Positions 21,992 to 33,730 of a DNA stretch of 64,000 nt are shown here, one piece after another. Each line of letters starts with the position of its first letter. The stretch's first letter is position 1. A model generated the notes under the pieces. The model did no database searches and was not told where the DNA came from. It was given only the letters and a program-made list of their open reading frames with translations. Source of the stretch: Symmetrospora coprosmae (Eukaryota > Basidiomycota > Cystobasidiomycetes > Symmetrosporaceae); NCBI GenBank assembly GCA_008802785.1, contig VUYT01000002.1, positions 1-64,000 on the forward strand, written 5' to 3'. The translations under genes and the position numbers were made by a program.

Positions 21992-24212
21992 CTACTTGTA
22001 GATGATCTTTACAGGCTTTTTGAAGGGATTGCCATAGAATGCGCCGCGGTCTCGCATGGAGCCCTCGCGCATCGATGCGAGAGCTAGGTCGGCATCTTCA
22101 CCCTGGCTCCAGAGATAGACGTCGTCGTTCTCGTATGTGGATTTGCAGCGACTGCGGAAGATGAGATCCATGACGTTGCCGGTCCCCGCTCTATCCTCCT
22201 CTACCTGTCCGGATACCGATGACAAGCGAAGCGGAGCTGTGTAGAACAACACGATCTTGAGTGTGCCTACGAAAGATTGCGACATCGTGACTTTGGGCTC
22301 CTGTGCGAGCATCTCATCGGTGGCTGCGGCCTCTTCGTAGAGCAGATCTGCCCTGCAGCGATGATCGAGTCTCTTCACTTGCTGTGGACCGTCCTCGAAT
22401 TGGTATGCGTAATCGAGTCGGTGTGTGATGGAGAACCTGGGTATAGCACGCCTGTGCTTCCCATACGACCCATGTAGCTCGGCACCAAGCCAGAGATGCG
22501 GCGCGTCCGTGTTGACGTAAAGAAGGACAACCGACTCCAGCAGGGGCGGGAAGCCACTGACGAAATCGACTTCGATGGCACCAAGGGTGAGGTTCCGGCA
22601 CGCTGACAGGCAGCGCAGCGGGAAGGTCGGGATGTCGAGGTCGACACTGTCGAGATCATCACAGTCGAAACTGCGATTGCTGGTGTTCGCCTCAAAGGGA
22701 GTGGCGATGTTGTCGAGGGAGAGTGTGGTGAGGTGCCGCCCGAGAGGCGCGCGACACAGCTGCACCAACACAGCGGGCGGGATGCGGCAGTCCTCGAAGG
22801 CAATAGTGCGCGCTCTGTCGAATTGCTGAAAGACGTCGAGGAGGACGTCAAGGGCGAGGCGGGTCGCCTTCTTGATCTTCCGTCCGGCCGGCAGCGTGGT
22901 GCGAATGCTGTCCGGCTCAAAATGGTTCTTTTTGTAGAAGACGACATTCTTGAAGACGACGGTCTCCGATTTGACCTTGTGCTGAAGCTGCATGGCTCGG
23001 CAAGCGTGCAGATCACCCTCTTGGTCGAGGTTGAAGTCGAGCGTGAGCCGGGTTAGGGCTCTGGAGGGGAGGATGGCAGTCATCCCCGGAAGGAAGTCGA
23101 CGATGGTGACCTCGCTGATCCTGGTCGAAGTCTGTAGGAGATCGCGGATCGCCTCTCGAGTTGGATGTGAAGGCTTGTGCCATGACGGGTCGGACCCTGC
23201 GCCGAATCGGAGGATGAGGTGCGTGGCGGCAGTCGCTACTCCTATGGCGGCTTTGAGTGGGGCGAAGAGGCTGGCATCGTCGTCTGCATCGAGCTCGACA
23301 TCGAAAGCCTTGATCATGGGTATGAAACGTCGGTTCTGAGTAAGGTAGGCATCCAGACCTTGCACGCCCCATCTGTCGAGGTGCATCGTGGAGTACAGCT
23401 GTGGAAACACTAGCTCTTGCAGTGTATGAGAGACATCCGCAAGTGCGATCAGGTCGTGACTGACGCTCCCGGTATCCCTGCCTTCTCGAAGTCGGGCGAT
23501 GATGTGGTCAAAGATCTTCGGGGGGATGGTGTCGAGGCTGGCCCGTTTCTTCTTGGCCACTTTAGGTGGAAAGAATGCAGGGTCAGATCACTCGACGAAG
23601 ATTGCTGAATAGCGCAAGGCTCATCGAACAGAGCAACCCACGTGGCAGATTGGACGGCTTCCCCTTGCCTCGCTTGTTGCATCCGCGACCCCTGTTCGCA
23701 GAACCTCTACCTGCTTGCAGCTGGTTGTGCGAAGCCCTCGAGGCGGGTACGGTAGCGGAGCGCATGGTGGCGGCACCTGCGGCATCGGCAGTCTCGGCCC
23801 GCGAGTTGATCTGTTTCGAGGGCGCGATTGGACTCTTGACAGCTGGCGAAGCAGTAATCTTCTTAATCTCTGGTACAGTCGGCGGAACTGGAGCGCCAAA
23901 TCAGCTCAGCCTGCGAAGCAACAGGCAGGTACGACACCTTCAAGACCATTCACCTGGGTTGTCCTTTAGCACCTCCTTGACGTGTACCTTCGCCGTCTTC
24001 GCAACTTCCTGCGTTGTAGGGAAAGTTGCCTTGGCGTTGGGCAGAGGCGGTCCTGCGCTCTGCTCAGTTGTGGCTCGGGATGCGACGGCGGCGGCGGCGT
24101 CGTCGAGGCCCATGCCCTCGAGCTGCTTGACTATGTCGGCTGTGACTTCTGCCTTGATGCTGTCCCTGAGCTCTGCTTCAACGGCAGCCCTGCTCTTTCT
24201 CTTGCCTCCCAT
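21992..24212 (-). CDS. F-box-like/LRR-like protein, paralog 3 of 3
   Basis: The exons are 24212-23954, 23887-23642 and 23559-21992, about 690 residues. Exon 1 encodes MGGKRKSRAAVEAELRDS and a helix (KQLEGMGLDDAAAAVASRA) comparable to the one in paralog 2. Exon 2 is a Pro/Ala/Lys linker ending in a basic Gly-rich tract (GRGCNKRGKGKPSN). Exon 3 has the F-box-like LDTIPPKIFDHIIARLREG and LADVSHTLQELVFPQLYSTM, then an LRR-like core with FPLRCLSACRNLTLGAIEVD and GFPPLLESVVLL. It lacks the WSWxDEE ending of the other two. It is the most diverged of the three. Confidence 0.7.
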
Positions 24213-24664
24213 GATGGCTGTCGATGGTGCAGAGGAGGAGAGCTGTGAAAGCGAGGGGAACGGGATGAATGCAATTGAGAGGAGCGAGGATGCGTGTGTG
24301 TGTGGTGTGCTAGCTGCTGCGATGCGTAGAATGAAGCTATGGTGGGGAAGGAATCGGGCGAGAGTCGGTAGGTGAGATGAGAGCGGAGCAAAGGAGCGAC
24401 GAAGGGGTCCAGCGCAGAACAGAGCAGTCTCGCACGGACCTTCTCCGCGTCTTCCTCTGAGAATGCACTCCGCTCTCCGATGCGGAGCTCGAGGCTAGCA
24501 CGGCATCAGCTCCGACGGAAGACCGGACAGACCGGGAGCAACCGCCCCTTGACAACCAGGGACGTCAGCGCGGAGGGTGAGCAACAGTTACATGCCAGGT
24601 GCAGGAGAAAGACAACATCACGAGCAATGCGAGCACAGAGAAGCATCACCGACACCCTTGCGCG
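24213..24664. other. Intergenic region
   Basis: It lies between the start of F-box-like paralog 3 and the stop of PNO1. I see no gene; it should contain the paralog 3 promoter and the PNO1 3' end. Confidence 0.45.
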
Positions 24665-25805
24665 CTAGAACCGCGTCTTCTGCCTGGACGCGACTGTCCG
24701 CAGACCTCCGATGATCTTGCCTGGCGGGCTTCCCAGAATGAGCTGGCAGACTGCGTCTCTTGCAATTTTGATGCTGCTGAACGTGCCGAGGATGTGGATC
24801 TTCTGGTCGGCGAGGACGATGCGGGTGCGGGAGACGTTCTCGATCGTGAAGCGCGTCTTGCCGTCCTTCCCTGCGATGCGGCCGATGGCGCGTGAGAGGT
24901 GGTCGCCCGAGAGCGACTTTACGTCCTTCACCTCGAACGACTCGACGAAGAGGTCCTCCATCCGCAGAATGGCTACGGCATCCTCTGCACTGAAGCCGAG
25001 TGCGTATGCCGAGACAAAGTCGACGGCGCGCTGGAGAATGGTGTGCGCAGGCGACTGGGTGTGCTTGCTTGTCTGTCAAGATAAAGAGAAAGACTTGTCA
25101 GTGGATGGCAAGCAGTGAGAGCGGTCCGGCATCCTATGGACCCACCCTCATCTCGATGCTCTTCTTGTTGACGTTCATGCGGACCATGAGACCGCACTCG
25201 TCGACAAGAGGCGAGTACAGCTTGGGCCAGTCCCGCTTGAGCGGCGTCATGCGATGAGGAGGGATCTATGTGCACCAGTGTAGGGTCAGCATCGAGGAAA
25301 GCCCAGAGATAGACGGCAGTCCCGCGCCACTGACCGATACTTTGCGCGTCTGCGTTTCTACCTTGCCCTGCGCCTCCTTCGCGCTTAGCGCCGGGAAGGA
25401 CAAGACACCCTGAGCCTCCGTGACGCCCTCTGTGCTCTTCAAGTCGCTCGTCGGGGGCAGCAGCGAATTTGGGTCAATCATGACCGTATCGTCCTCCTCG
25501 TCTGCGTTTCCCTCCTGCGCCGCACTTCCCGCTGTCGACCCAGCGGGCGCCTGCCACGCGCCGTCGCCGTCTACCATGTCTTCATCCCCCTCAGCACCGT
25601 CTGCGCCATCCTCTTCCCCCTGTGTGCTGTTGCTGATGCTCGTTGACCGGACCGGCTGCAAGATTTTGCTGCTGCTCGCCACGGGTGGTGCAGCGTCGCT
25701 GGAGCTGGAGAAAGCCACCGACTTTCCGGTGCGCGGCTTTGCGGCGTTGCTCGTTGTCTTCTTTGTGGGCTGTGCCGCTGCTACAGATGCGAATGAGGCC
25801 GGCAT
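24665..25805 (-). CDS. PNO1: Ribosome-assembly KH protein Pno1/Dim2
   Basis: The exons are 25805-25335, 25265-25146 and 25072-24665, about 332 residues; all three joins are in phase 0. The first 155 residues are an acidic, low-complexity extension. The conserved part starts [20 protein letters not shown] and continues through [13 protein letters not shown]. The KH-type region covers [40 protein letters not shown] and [20 protein letters not shown]. It ends with the highly conserved [14 protein letters not shown]. Pno1/Dim2 binds the 3' end of 18S rRNA in pre-40S particles in nucleolus and cytoplasm, and recruits Dim1 and the Nob1 nuclease. The end of the protein is diagnostic. Confidence 0.96.
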
Positions 25806-26221
25806 TGCTGGTGTGGTGAGATTGCAGTAGTGTGCGTGAGGATGGTACTAGTGAGTACAGTCAGTCAGTCTCTCGAGCTCGGGGCTAGCTGTCGCGAAAA
25901 TAGGGGCATCCAGGCAGTGGCGGACCATGCAGGCGCGCCGAAAGTCAAGGGCAGGCTATTGAGGAGGCAGCCGCAGCAAGGCATAGGCATAGGTATAGTG
26001 ATCCCCATGTAAGGACAGCTCCTGCAAGCGGTCTCAGTCTCTCCCTCCTCTGCCGTCAACATTGCTCGAGAACTTGTCGCGGAGATTGGGCCTCGATCGA
26101 CTTGCGTGGTGCGCGCGTTTGGGGCCTGGCGCTGACCGTGACCGACGTCGACAAAGCTCTCCGCTCCTGCTCTCTCCGCCCTTCTCCCTTCAGCACCCTC
26201 AACACATACCTCCCCGTCACC
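25806..26221. promoter_or_regulatory. Divergent promoter of PNO1 and MCR1
   Basis: The 416 bases between the two opposed start codons carry both promoters. A short ATAGGCATAGGTATAG repeat-like stretch lies near 25983. No other element stands out. Confidence 0.5.
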
Positions 26222-27882
26222 ATGAACCGCATCTTTGCATCTTCCGCCATCAACGGCTCGCGCGTCGCTGCTCAGAGCAGCCTCAACCAGGTGGGTCTGC
26301 TGGTGCTCCCTTGCCCGTCCCTGCTGTCGTCATGCTCGAAGAGCCCGCTAGTCTGCGTGGGGTTGTGCGGGCGGACGGCAACGGCAAAGAAGGACCAGCG
26401 ACATCAGCACACAAGACTCTCGACTGAAACATATCGCCTCGCTCCCTCCTTCTCATGCGCACCAGGCTTCGCGGAGATATGCCTCGACTGGACCCGCTGC
26501 GACCCAAGCTTCGAGCAACCTTGCCACCTATCTTGTGCGTTGCGCTGGTCTGCACGGCGTCTGCTCTGACGGTACGCCATTGACTGAATCTTACTGCTTG
26601 ATTGCTGCCCGCAGCTCGGTGCCGGTGTCGTCTCAGCAGGTGGCTACTACTACCTGCAGCGCACCTCGCCCGACACCATCAAGAAGGTAGAGGCAAAGGT
26701 TGAGGAGAAGGTCGAGCAGGGCAAGGCCAAGGCTACCCAGCTCAGCGGTGCAGCCACGGCCGCTACCACGGGCACTCCGAACGCAACCAACGGCGCCCTC
26801 GACCCTAGCAAGTTCACCACCTTCAAGCTGAAGGCAGTCGAGGTGGGATGGCTCTCTGTCTCTTTCCGCCGGCTGCAACAATTCTCGGCTGATGCTTCTG
26901 ACTGTGACCGCCTGATGACAGCCGTACAACCACAACACCTCGAAGTTCATCTTCGAGCTGCCTGAAGGACAAGACTCTGGCTTGACGGTCGCTTCCACCC
27001 TCCTCATGAAGCCTGTAGTAGAGGGCAAGGGCCTCGACAGCAAGGGCAAGCCCGCAATCAGGCCATACACGCCAGTCACTATGCCTAGCGAGAAGGGACA
27101 GTGAGTCCCGCCTGCAGCAGCCGGATCAGCCTCTGCGCGCCAGTCTGACACCACGCCTCTATCGCCATAGCATGGACTTCCTCATCAAGCGGTACGAGGG
27201 TGGAGCTATGAGCACATACATCCACGACATGAAGCCCGGAGAGGAGGTCGCCTTCAAGGGACCGCTGCCCAAGCACCAGTGGAAGGCCAACGAGTTCGAG
27301 CACGTTGGTCTCGTTGCTGGCGGAACCGGCATTGGTAAGCCACGAGCATGGACTGGCCAGCTTTTTGGCGGTACTCACTGACACAATTGGCTCAATTCGC
27401 CGCGCCAGCTCCCATGTGGCAGCTTATGCAGGCGATTGACGCCAACCCGGCCGACAAGACCAAGGTGACGCTGCTGTTCGCGAACGTTACGGAGAAGGAC
27501 ATCCTCCTGCGCGAGGCGTTCGACGATCTGGCCAAGCGCAAGCCAGACCAGTTCAAGATCCAGCACGTCATCGAGAAGCCAGAGAAGAGCTACAAGGGTC
27601 CGAGCGGCTTCATCGGCCAGGAGCTCCTGGCAAAGAACCTGCCTGTCCCGAGCCTCGGCGAAAAGACAAAGATCTTTGTCTGCGGCCCGCCGCCAATGTA
27701 CAAGGCCATCTCCGGAGAGAAGACCTCGCCAAAGGACCAAGGGCCCCTCCAGGGCTACCTTGCCGACATTGGCTACTCTCCGAGCCAGGTCTACAAGGTG
27801 AGCATGCGACTGTGCTGTATCTGCTTTGCGTCACTGCTGTCTTGCTGATGTCTGCTCCTCGCGAACCTCTCTACAGTTCTAA
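26222..27882 (+). CDS. MCR1: Mitochondrial NADH-cytochrome b5 reductase
   Basis: Seven exons: 26222-26290, 26466-26534, 26615-26842, 26922-27100, 27171-27334, 27409-27797 and 27877-27882. The last carries only Phe and the stop. The protein is about 367 residues. It has a basic presequence, a membrane segment near [19 protein letters not shown], then an Ala/Thr linker. The FAD-binding RPYTPVT motif follows. The NADH-binding part has GGTGIAPMWQL and CGPPPMYK, and the end is SPSQVYKF. Mcr1 passes electrons from NADH to cytochrome b5 or other acceptors at the outer membrane and intermembrane space. Exon phases all agree. Confidence 0.95.
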
Positions 27883-28066
27883 GCTACTTCATCTAGACTG
27901 CTGTGCATGTCGCTACTAGAAAAAGCAGATACATGTTGACTGATAATGCAAGAGACTTCCCTAGACCTGGAGCTGCGGTTTTCCCCGCGCCTCGCTGTCT
28001 ATCCGGACTTGGCCTGTGTACGTTGCCGTGCTTGCTCTGATCTTAATGCCCTTTTGGTGTCCATAC

Positions 28067-28921
28067 TCAGAGGAGCAAGCCGCCCGAGAGCTGATGGTGT
28101 TCATCCAGCATCGCGTGCATGGTCGATTGCAGCTGCTCTTGCGCTTCCTCTGACGAAGCGGGAAGCGCATCAGCACCTGGACTTCGCGCGTCCGCTCGCT
28201 GTTGCGCACTGACCAGCCTCCTTGAGCACGAGAAGATACTCTTGGTTGACCTGCTGCATCTCGGCTTCCAGCGCCAGTAGCTCCGGGTCGCTGTCAACGT
28301 CGAGGTGGACCTGACCTGGGACGCCATTGCTCTCTGCGTTCTCTGTCTTTGACTGCTTGTCCAAATCCTTGTCGGCCGGTAGCGCGTCGATGAGGTATTC
28401 CATCTGCTTGGCAGTCTTCAGCAGGTCTTCCACGAGGCGCCGTTTGCTGGCTGTGCGCAGAAGCGGATGAGGCGGAAGAGGAGAGCGACAAAGTCAATTA
28501 AGCACATACGTCGAGTAACAGGCTGATTGACGCAGATCTCACCCTCGAAGGTCGCTGGATCCTCAGCGTCCGGGATCTCCTGCGTGATCGGGATGGACGG
28601 ATTGACCTGCTTGAAGTTCGCTTTCTTCGTCAGGTAGTTGACATTGTTGTACATGAGCGTCACGAGCGAGTCGGTGGCATCTTGCAGCTGCCTGCGGAGC
28701 GTACAAGGGCCGTTTCGACACAAATTGGGATGTCTGTCAGCTCCACAGCTCGGGGACATGCCCGGCGCTTTCGCTCTTGACAAACTCACGTTAAGCGGTC
28801 CCTGCACGGTTGGAGCAGAAGGCACATCGCACATTGTGCATTGAGCCGGCATTCCGCTCCAATCGCAGATTGATGGCGCTCACATGTGACTAAGCTCCTT
28901 CTCCAGGGAGGGCAGCGGCAT
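28067..28921 (-). CDS. MED21: Mediator subunit Med21 (Srb7)
   Basis: Four exons on the minus strand: 28921-28884, 28691-28510, 28450-28214 and 28176-28067, about 188 residues. The start reads MPLPSLEKELSHMQLQDATD. The signature SKRRLVEDLLKTAKQMEYLI continues as DALP, typical of Med21. The C-terminal half is a coiled coil (LEAEMQQVNQEYLLVLKEA). Med21 pairs with Med7 in the Mediator middle module that links activators to RNA polymerase II. The third intron (28177-28213) is only 37 bases; without it the protein would end a few residues after KEAG. The first exon is only 38 bases of coding sequence. Confidence 0.88.
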
Positions 28922-29354
28922 ATCAAGACGACGGAGGGTACTCGTAGTCGACTGCTGGAGCCAGGCGATGGAGCATGCCTATGCGCGGCAGCGACCGAGC
29001 TTGATTCCTGACAACCGCCGCGCACTACTGAGGGCCTTGCTTGCTAAAACGTGTCGGACGTGTTGGCAGGTTGGTAACCTCCTTGACCCTTCTAGAGTCC
29101 GGTAGCGAACCGAGTCCGTACGACCGTACCTTTCAGGCTGACAAGGCTGTGCTCGTCCTTGTTGCTGCTACAACGCAGGGCAGGTCTCGTGTAGGGCTGC
29201 ATCGTCTGTTCCGAGGGCATCTTTCCCGCCTGCTGCTGACAGCTGCTCGCGGCAAGCGGGTGGGCTCTTGACGACCCTCTCTCCCATCCCTATCCTTTCC
29301 TGTCTCCAGCGCACTCGAGCACACACATACAGTCGAACCCGGTCCTGTTCCAAC
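28922..29354. promoter_or_regulatory. Divergent intergenic region
   Basis: It lies between the MED21 start and the start of an orphan gene. I see no further gene or clear site. Confidence 0.4.
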
Positions 29355-30143
29355 ATGAGCATCGACGGCAGCAGCGTACCCGAACTCCCCCGGCCAGACT
29401 CTCGCATCATTCAGATGCTCTGCAAACCTGCGAGCCGTACGAGCATTCTATTCCTCGGCACCCTGTCACAGAGAGACCACGGTAGAGTCAGGATCTCTGA
29501 TCACGCCCATGAGTTGCTCCAATCTCTTGGATCTCGGACATGTCAGGAAGTCATGCCATCGCTCTATCGCATATTGATCCGCGGAACTTTCATTCGACCG
29601 ACTGGGTCGTACGAGATCAAAGGTTCGCTCGGTTTTGGGCAAGAGCGCCAGTAGCTCCGTGTCCACGCCGCCCATATGTGTTTGCATCCGACTGACGTGC
29701 ACTTCTAGACGTGACGCAGTTCTGGTTCATGATGGAATCCCTGGCGCTCGCCCTCACGATACACGACCGCCTTTCGAGCGTCTTTCCGAAGGCGATAGGA
29801 GCGGTCACCGAGCAGCATGCTCTTACAGCCTCCCGTTTCGCCAATGCTATGATAGGATGTCCCGGAGCCCGATATCACGCCAATTTGCGCACGAGCGCAA
29901 GGGAGCTCTTAGCGGCAAAGCCGAAATTGTGAGTGAGCATGCTTGGTACACCCTGGGACTACGGTAGCAGATGCTCATTGATGATTAATACCATGCAGGT
30001 ATTTCAAGAGCTCCAGTTTCGGCGGATCTAAGGAATATGCCCAGCTATGCAACGCTAGGAGGAAATTGCATAGCGAAGCCAAGTCAGCTCTTAGGTACTG
30101 TCTCCGCAGGAGCGTGTATGAACCGACGGATGAAGACTTCTAA
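29355..30143 (+). CDS. Orphan hypothetical protein
   Basis: I do not recognise this gene. Three exons (29355-29622, 29709-29928, 29999-30143) join in frame to give about 210 residues. The start is MSIDGSSVPELPRPDSRIIQ. The second exon has a helical stretch TQFWFMMESLALALTIHDRL. The end is basic and then acidic (YCLRRSVYEPTDEDF). No signal peptide, membrane segment or known motif is seen. Codon use is less GC-biased than in neighbouring genes, so it may be weakly expressed or young. Support comes from three consistent joins with GT and AG. Confidence 0.5.
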
Positions 30144-30248
30144 ACTAGGCAACGCCATTCAGGTCAACGTGAGAGATAGGTCCTGAAGAAAGGCTGCTGG
30201 GAATGGCCACCTATTCTGTAGAACGTAGTCCGCCGATGAAATCTATCG

Positions 30249-30833
30249 CTACAACTCCAGATCGAAAACCACCTTCTCGGCTGTAGTTTCCTTGCATGTT
30301 AGCTGGAAGGTATGCCTGCGTCCTGACACAGCGGAGACTCACAGGTGAACTTGCCCTCCACGAAGCTGAGTAGCTCGACGTGCGTCGGATCATTTGCGTA
30401 CGCCTGTGAATGCCAGTGCTGTTCAGATTAGATCGAGGCGCTGAAGGGCGGTTCCAACGGGAAACGGGATTCGCACCCGCAACGATGGTTCATCGTCGAA
30501 GATCGAATAGAGCACTGCGGAAGAGTTCCACCCTATTAGAGCTGGCCCATGTGCAGGGCTCCGCCTTGCTTACTGTGGGTAAAGCCAGCAGTCCGGTGCT
30601 TTGAGCCTTCAATACACGTTCCGCACTTGACGAGCGAAAGCCCCGAGATCTTGCCTGTTTGCGACGGAGCAGGACATAGCATGAAGCGTAGTCGTCAGCC
30701 TGCGTTGTTCGACAATGCTCGTATTGCTGAGCGCACCCTGCATGGCGTTTCCCCGCTTGATCCATTCGTCGGTGAACGAGTCCGGCACGCCAGGTGCAAT
30801 CTTGCTCAGAACGACGTGGACAATCTGGGGCAT
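30249..30833 (-). CDS. Stress-responsive A/B-barrel (Dabb) domain protein
   Basis: Minus-strand exons 30833-30737, 30654-30574, 30514-30477 and 30403-about 30343 join in frame to read PQIVHVVLSKIAPGVPDSF, GKISGLSLVKCGT, HRTAGFTHMLYSIFDDEPSL and AYANDPTHVELLSFVEGKFT. This is the pattern of a small dim-barrel Dabb fold: HVVLxK strand, GFTHxL strand, and AYAxDPxH. A terminal block ETTAEKVVFDLEL with stop lies at 30290-30249 and fits the family's last strand. The last splice join is not settled: the GTGAGT donor at 30342 does not give its frame directly. The protein is about 110 residues. The function of fungal members is mostly unknown. Confidence 0.75.
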
Positions 30834-31418
30834 GGTGTTAGAGATATGCTTGCGAATAGAAAGTGCGACGGATGTAAGGTTCTGCTTGTTATGCAGAGGA
30901 GAACGCGTCTGTACATGAGGTTCAGACTGGAGCGGCTAGCAACGGCAATGCGGTTCGCGAGCCGTCAATGAGAACGCGCGCCCGCAGAAATGGTGGCGAG
31001 TGCACGGCTTCTCCACCATTCGACTGACAGACCGTTGTTTATGTGTGGCAGTGTGCATATTGGCGCTAAGCTACCTCTGGCGCATCTACTAGAGCGAGCG
31101 CATCCACAGCACCGCAAGTCTCGGCGTAACTATAGCCGGGCATCATGCAAGTGGCATGCAGTCATGGCATCGCGTGTAAGCTGTATGGAAGCAGAGCGCT
31201 AGCAATCGGTAGCGAATCCAATCTATCCAGTATGAGCGATCTAGCGGCCTAATCCTGCTGAACATGAAAGGGAAATGCCAGCTGGACGATGGACGGAGGT
31301 CGACGAAACGCGTCGAGGCGATGCATCCAGCAATTGCAGGCTCTGGCGAGCATAGTTCGTCCGACTGCACATCTTGTCCTTAAGGCGCAAGCGCAATCAA
31401 CCTCTCGACGTGAGCATC
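30834..31418. promoter_or_regulatory. Divergent intergenic region
   Basis: It separates the Dabb gene start and the membrane-protein gene start. I see no gene or repeat in these 585 bases. Confidence 0.4.
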
Positions 31419-33313
31419 ATGGCGAAAGCAAAACCTGCAGTGTCGGCGTCGCCGTTCCCCGACTGGGATCCAGAGCGCGCGGAGGACATGTTCAAGATCT
31501 GGGAGTATCAGCCGAATCTGCACCTTGCGAGTACGATGCAGCAGTACGCGGGGTATGACGATACTTTAGGGCAAGATGGGGCACGCCCACCGCTCCTCAT
31601 CGGCGGACGGCGATGGTGGGCGGCACTGGGGCGCTTGTCGAGCGCTCTGGCGCTGACGCTGGCAGTTGTCGTCGAATTGATGTTTGTGATGAGGTGCGTG
31701 AAGAAGCGAGACACTGGACGAGGAGGAGCATAGCTGACTGGCTGGGATACAGAGACGCCTCGGCGGATGTGTCGAGCCTGAGCGCCAATACTGGCAGCAC
31801 GCCACACGCTGATGTTCCGACCGACGACACCGCATCCCAAGCAAGCGACGTCTCTTCGTCATCCGGGGCGTCTGAGGACGCAGGGGATGACTACCTCGGA
31901 GATGCCGACTATCTGTACTATGACGAGGCGGACGGGAAGTACTACGAGGATGACGGCAGCGGAAGCTCAGTCAAACGTCGCTTGGGCCGGCTGCTAGTCC
32001 GGCAGATCGCCAACGCCGCGTCAGAGACGGCGAAGCAGCAGAAGAAGAACAGTACTGCAAGTATTGACGCTTCCTCCGCCGGAAACAGCTCAAGCACCAA
32101 TGCTACGGCAGGAGCGGCGAGCGGCAACAGCACAGACGTGTGCCAGTGGGTGACTGATACAGACGTGCAAAATAGCGGAGCAGGGGTCCCGCTTGCAGTA
32201 AGCTTCCACCTCTTGACGGGTGAGTCAACGAGACCAGCTTGCGCAGAGCTTCTCACTCTTGGGGGTTGACCAATAGAGAGCTCAGCGGGCATCCTGGTCA
32301 TCGCCGTGCTGGCCGAGATCCACATCTTCCGGAGACAGCTGCACGCCTCAGCCATGCTCAACGTCGGTGTTGTCCAGCTCTGGGTCGGCTTAGGCATATT
32401 GTCGAGGTCGTGAGCTTGTCCAGCGCGGTTCATACACGGTGAGCATAGCACAGCTGGCTGACATGCGCTCTTCTCACCAGATTCGACCTCTTTGGCGAGT
32501 TAGCAGGGTATGCTATGATGCTCGCCGGGCTCGGCAATCTGGTCTTTGTAGGTGGAATACCAAAACTCAGCCCTTCGCGCTGTACTGACGCGGTTATCCG
32601 AATCGCAGGGCACGATGGCTCGCTTTGAGATCGGCGGACCGGGTGCCGCTCTGTTTGCGACTGCCAAGGCTCCAACACCTGAGCAGTATGCCGAGCAGCA
32701 AGCTCAGCTTATCGCAGCTGCTGGAAGCCCTTCCGGTCAGCAGGGAGCGGCACGAGTGGGTCAGGCGGCGAAGGGAGACCCTGCGGCTCCGACGCCGTAC
32801 TCGGACGAAAAGGAAGTGATGAAGGAGGTGCAGAAGCTGGCGGAGGCTGCCAAGACGCAGACTGCGCTAGCAACAGCACAGGACCACTCGTCGACAGCAG
32901 CGCTCTCGGCTGGTACGAGTGCGTACGGACTCGGAGCCAACGGCTTGCTCACGCCGGGCTTGACAGCAACCGGAGCGCAGCAGCCGCAGTTTGTCCTGCC
33001 GAACCCGACGGACAACTCGGGCTACGATGCAGGGATGCCATTGCTCAATCAGCTCGCTCTGACAAACCCAATGCTCCAGAGGCAGGTCTTGCAGGCTCTC
33101 TCGACGCCCGGAGGTGTGACATACGCCAGCAACGGCGGGCCCAGCCTGCTCGACGACGGAACAGCACCCGCAGTGCCGCCTCCACATCTGATGGGACCGT
33201 ATGCGGGAGTCATGCCACAGATGGCGGCAGCGTCTTCAGAGGCAGGGTCCTCGCGTTCGAGATCATCGCATCGTCACCATAAGCGGAAGTTCAAGCATAG
33301 TGGGAGGTCGTAA
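31419..33313 (+). CDS. Orphan multi-pass membrane protein
   Basis: I do not recognise the family. Five exons (31419-31693, 31753-32219, 32277-32409, 32481-32547, 32609-33313) give about 548 residues. One membrane segment is LSSALALTLAVVVELMFVM near residue 75. An acidic Ser-rich loop of about 150 residues has several N-x-S/T sites and so may be luminal or extracellular. Three more segments follow: AGILVIAVLAEIHIF, MLNVGVVQLWVGLGIL, and GYAMMLAGLGNLVF. The C-terminal 220 residues are Ala/Gln/Pro-rich and end in a basic HRHHKRKFKH tail. Four membrane segments with a large glyco-type loop suggest a sensor or cell-surface protein, but that is inference. Confidence 0.6.
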
Positions 33314-33730
33314 AGAGAGTACGACATGGCCTGCTAGATGCTCAGTGCGAAGATGGATGTCAGGCGGTCGCAAGCTGTTTTGTGTGTTCCGCAGCAGCAC
33401 GAAATGCTCGGATGCATAGGTCCGTAGGCTGCGGTCTACGTTCCCGCTTCAACTGTCTGCGCAATGCACACTCGAGCTCTGCGGTCTCTGCAACGTTACC
33501 GTCTTGCTCTGCACTCTTGTGACGTTTGGTCTTGGGGTCCTGAGAGCGAGACAAGGGGGGGGGGACGAGGGGCAGAACACGCGGAGGCCCCCTCCCTGCC
33601 TTGCTGCTGCCTCGCTCCCCAATACGCGCGCACGCACAAGGAGAGAGAGGGACACAGCAGTGACACAGGCATACGAGGGACAGAGAGAGAACGTGATAGT
33701 ACCCCATCAATCAGTCAGCCTCCCCCAGCC
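33314..33730 (+). promoter_or_regulatory. Promoter region of the PP2A scaffold gene
   Basis: It lies between two plus-strand genes. A run of G near 33556 and an AGAGAGAG-type purine stretch near 33680 occur just before the start codon. No gene is seen. Confidence 0.45.

Noticed and set aside
30425-30530. tRNA-like B box (GGGTGCGAATCCC) on the minus strand with a nearby hairpin
   Set aside because: No matching acceptor, D or anticodon arms could be built, and the same bases form exon 3 of the Dabb gene in a perfect reading frame.
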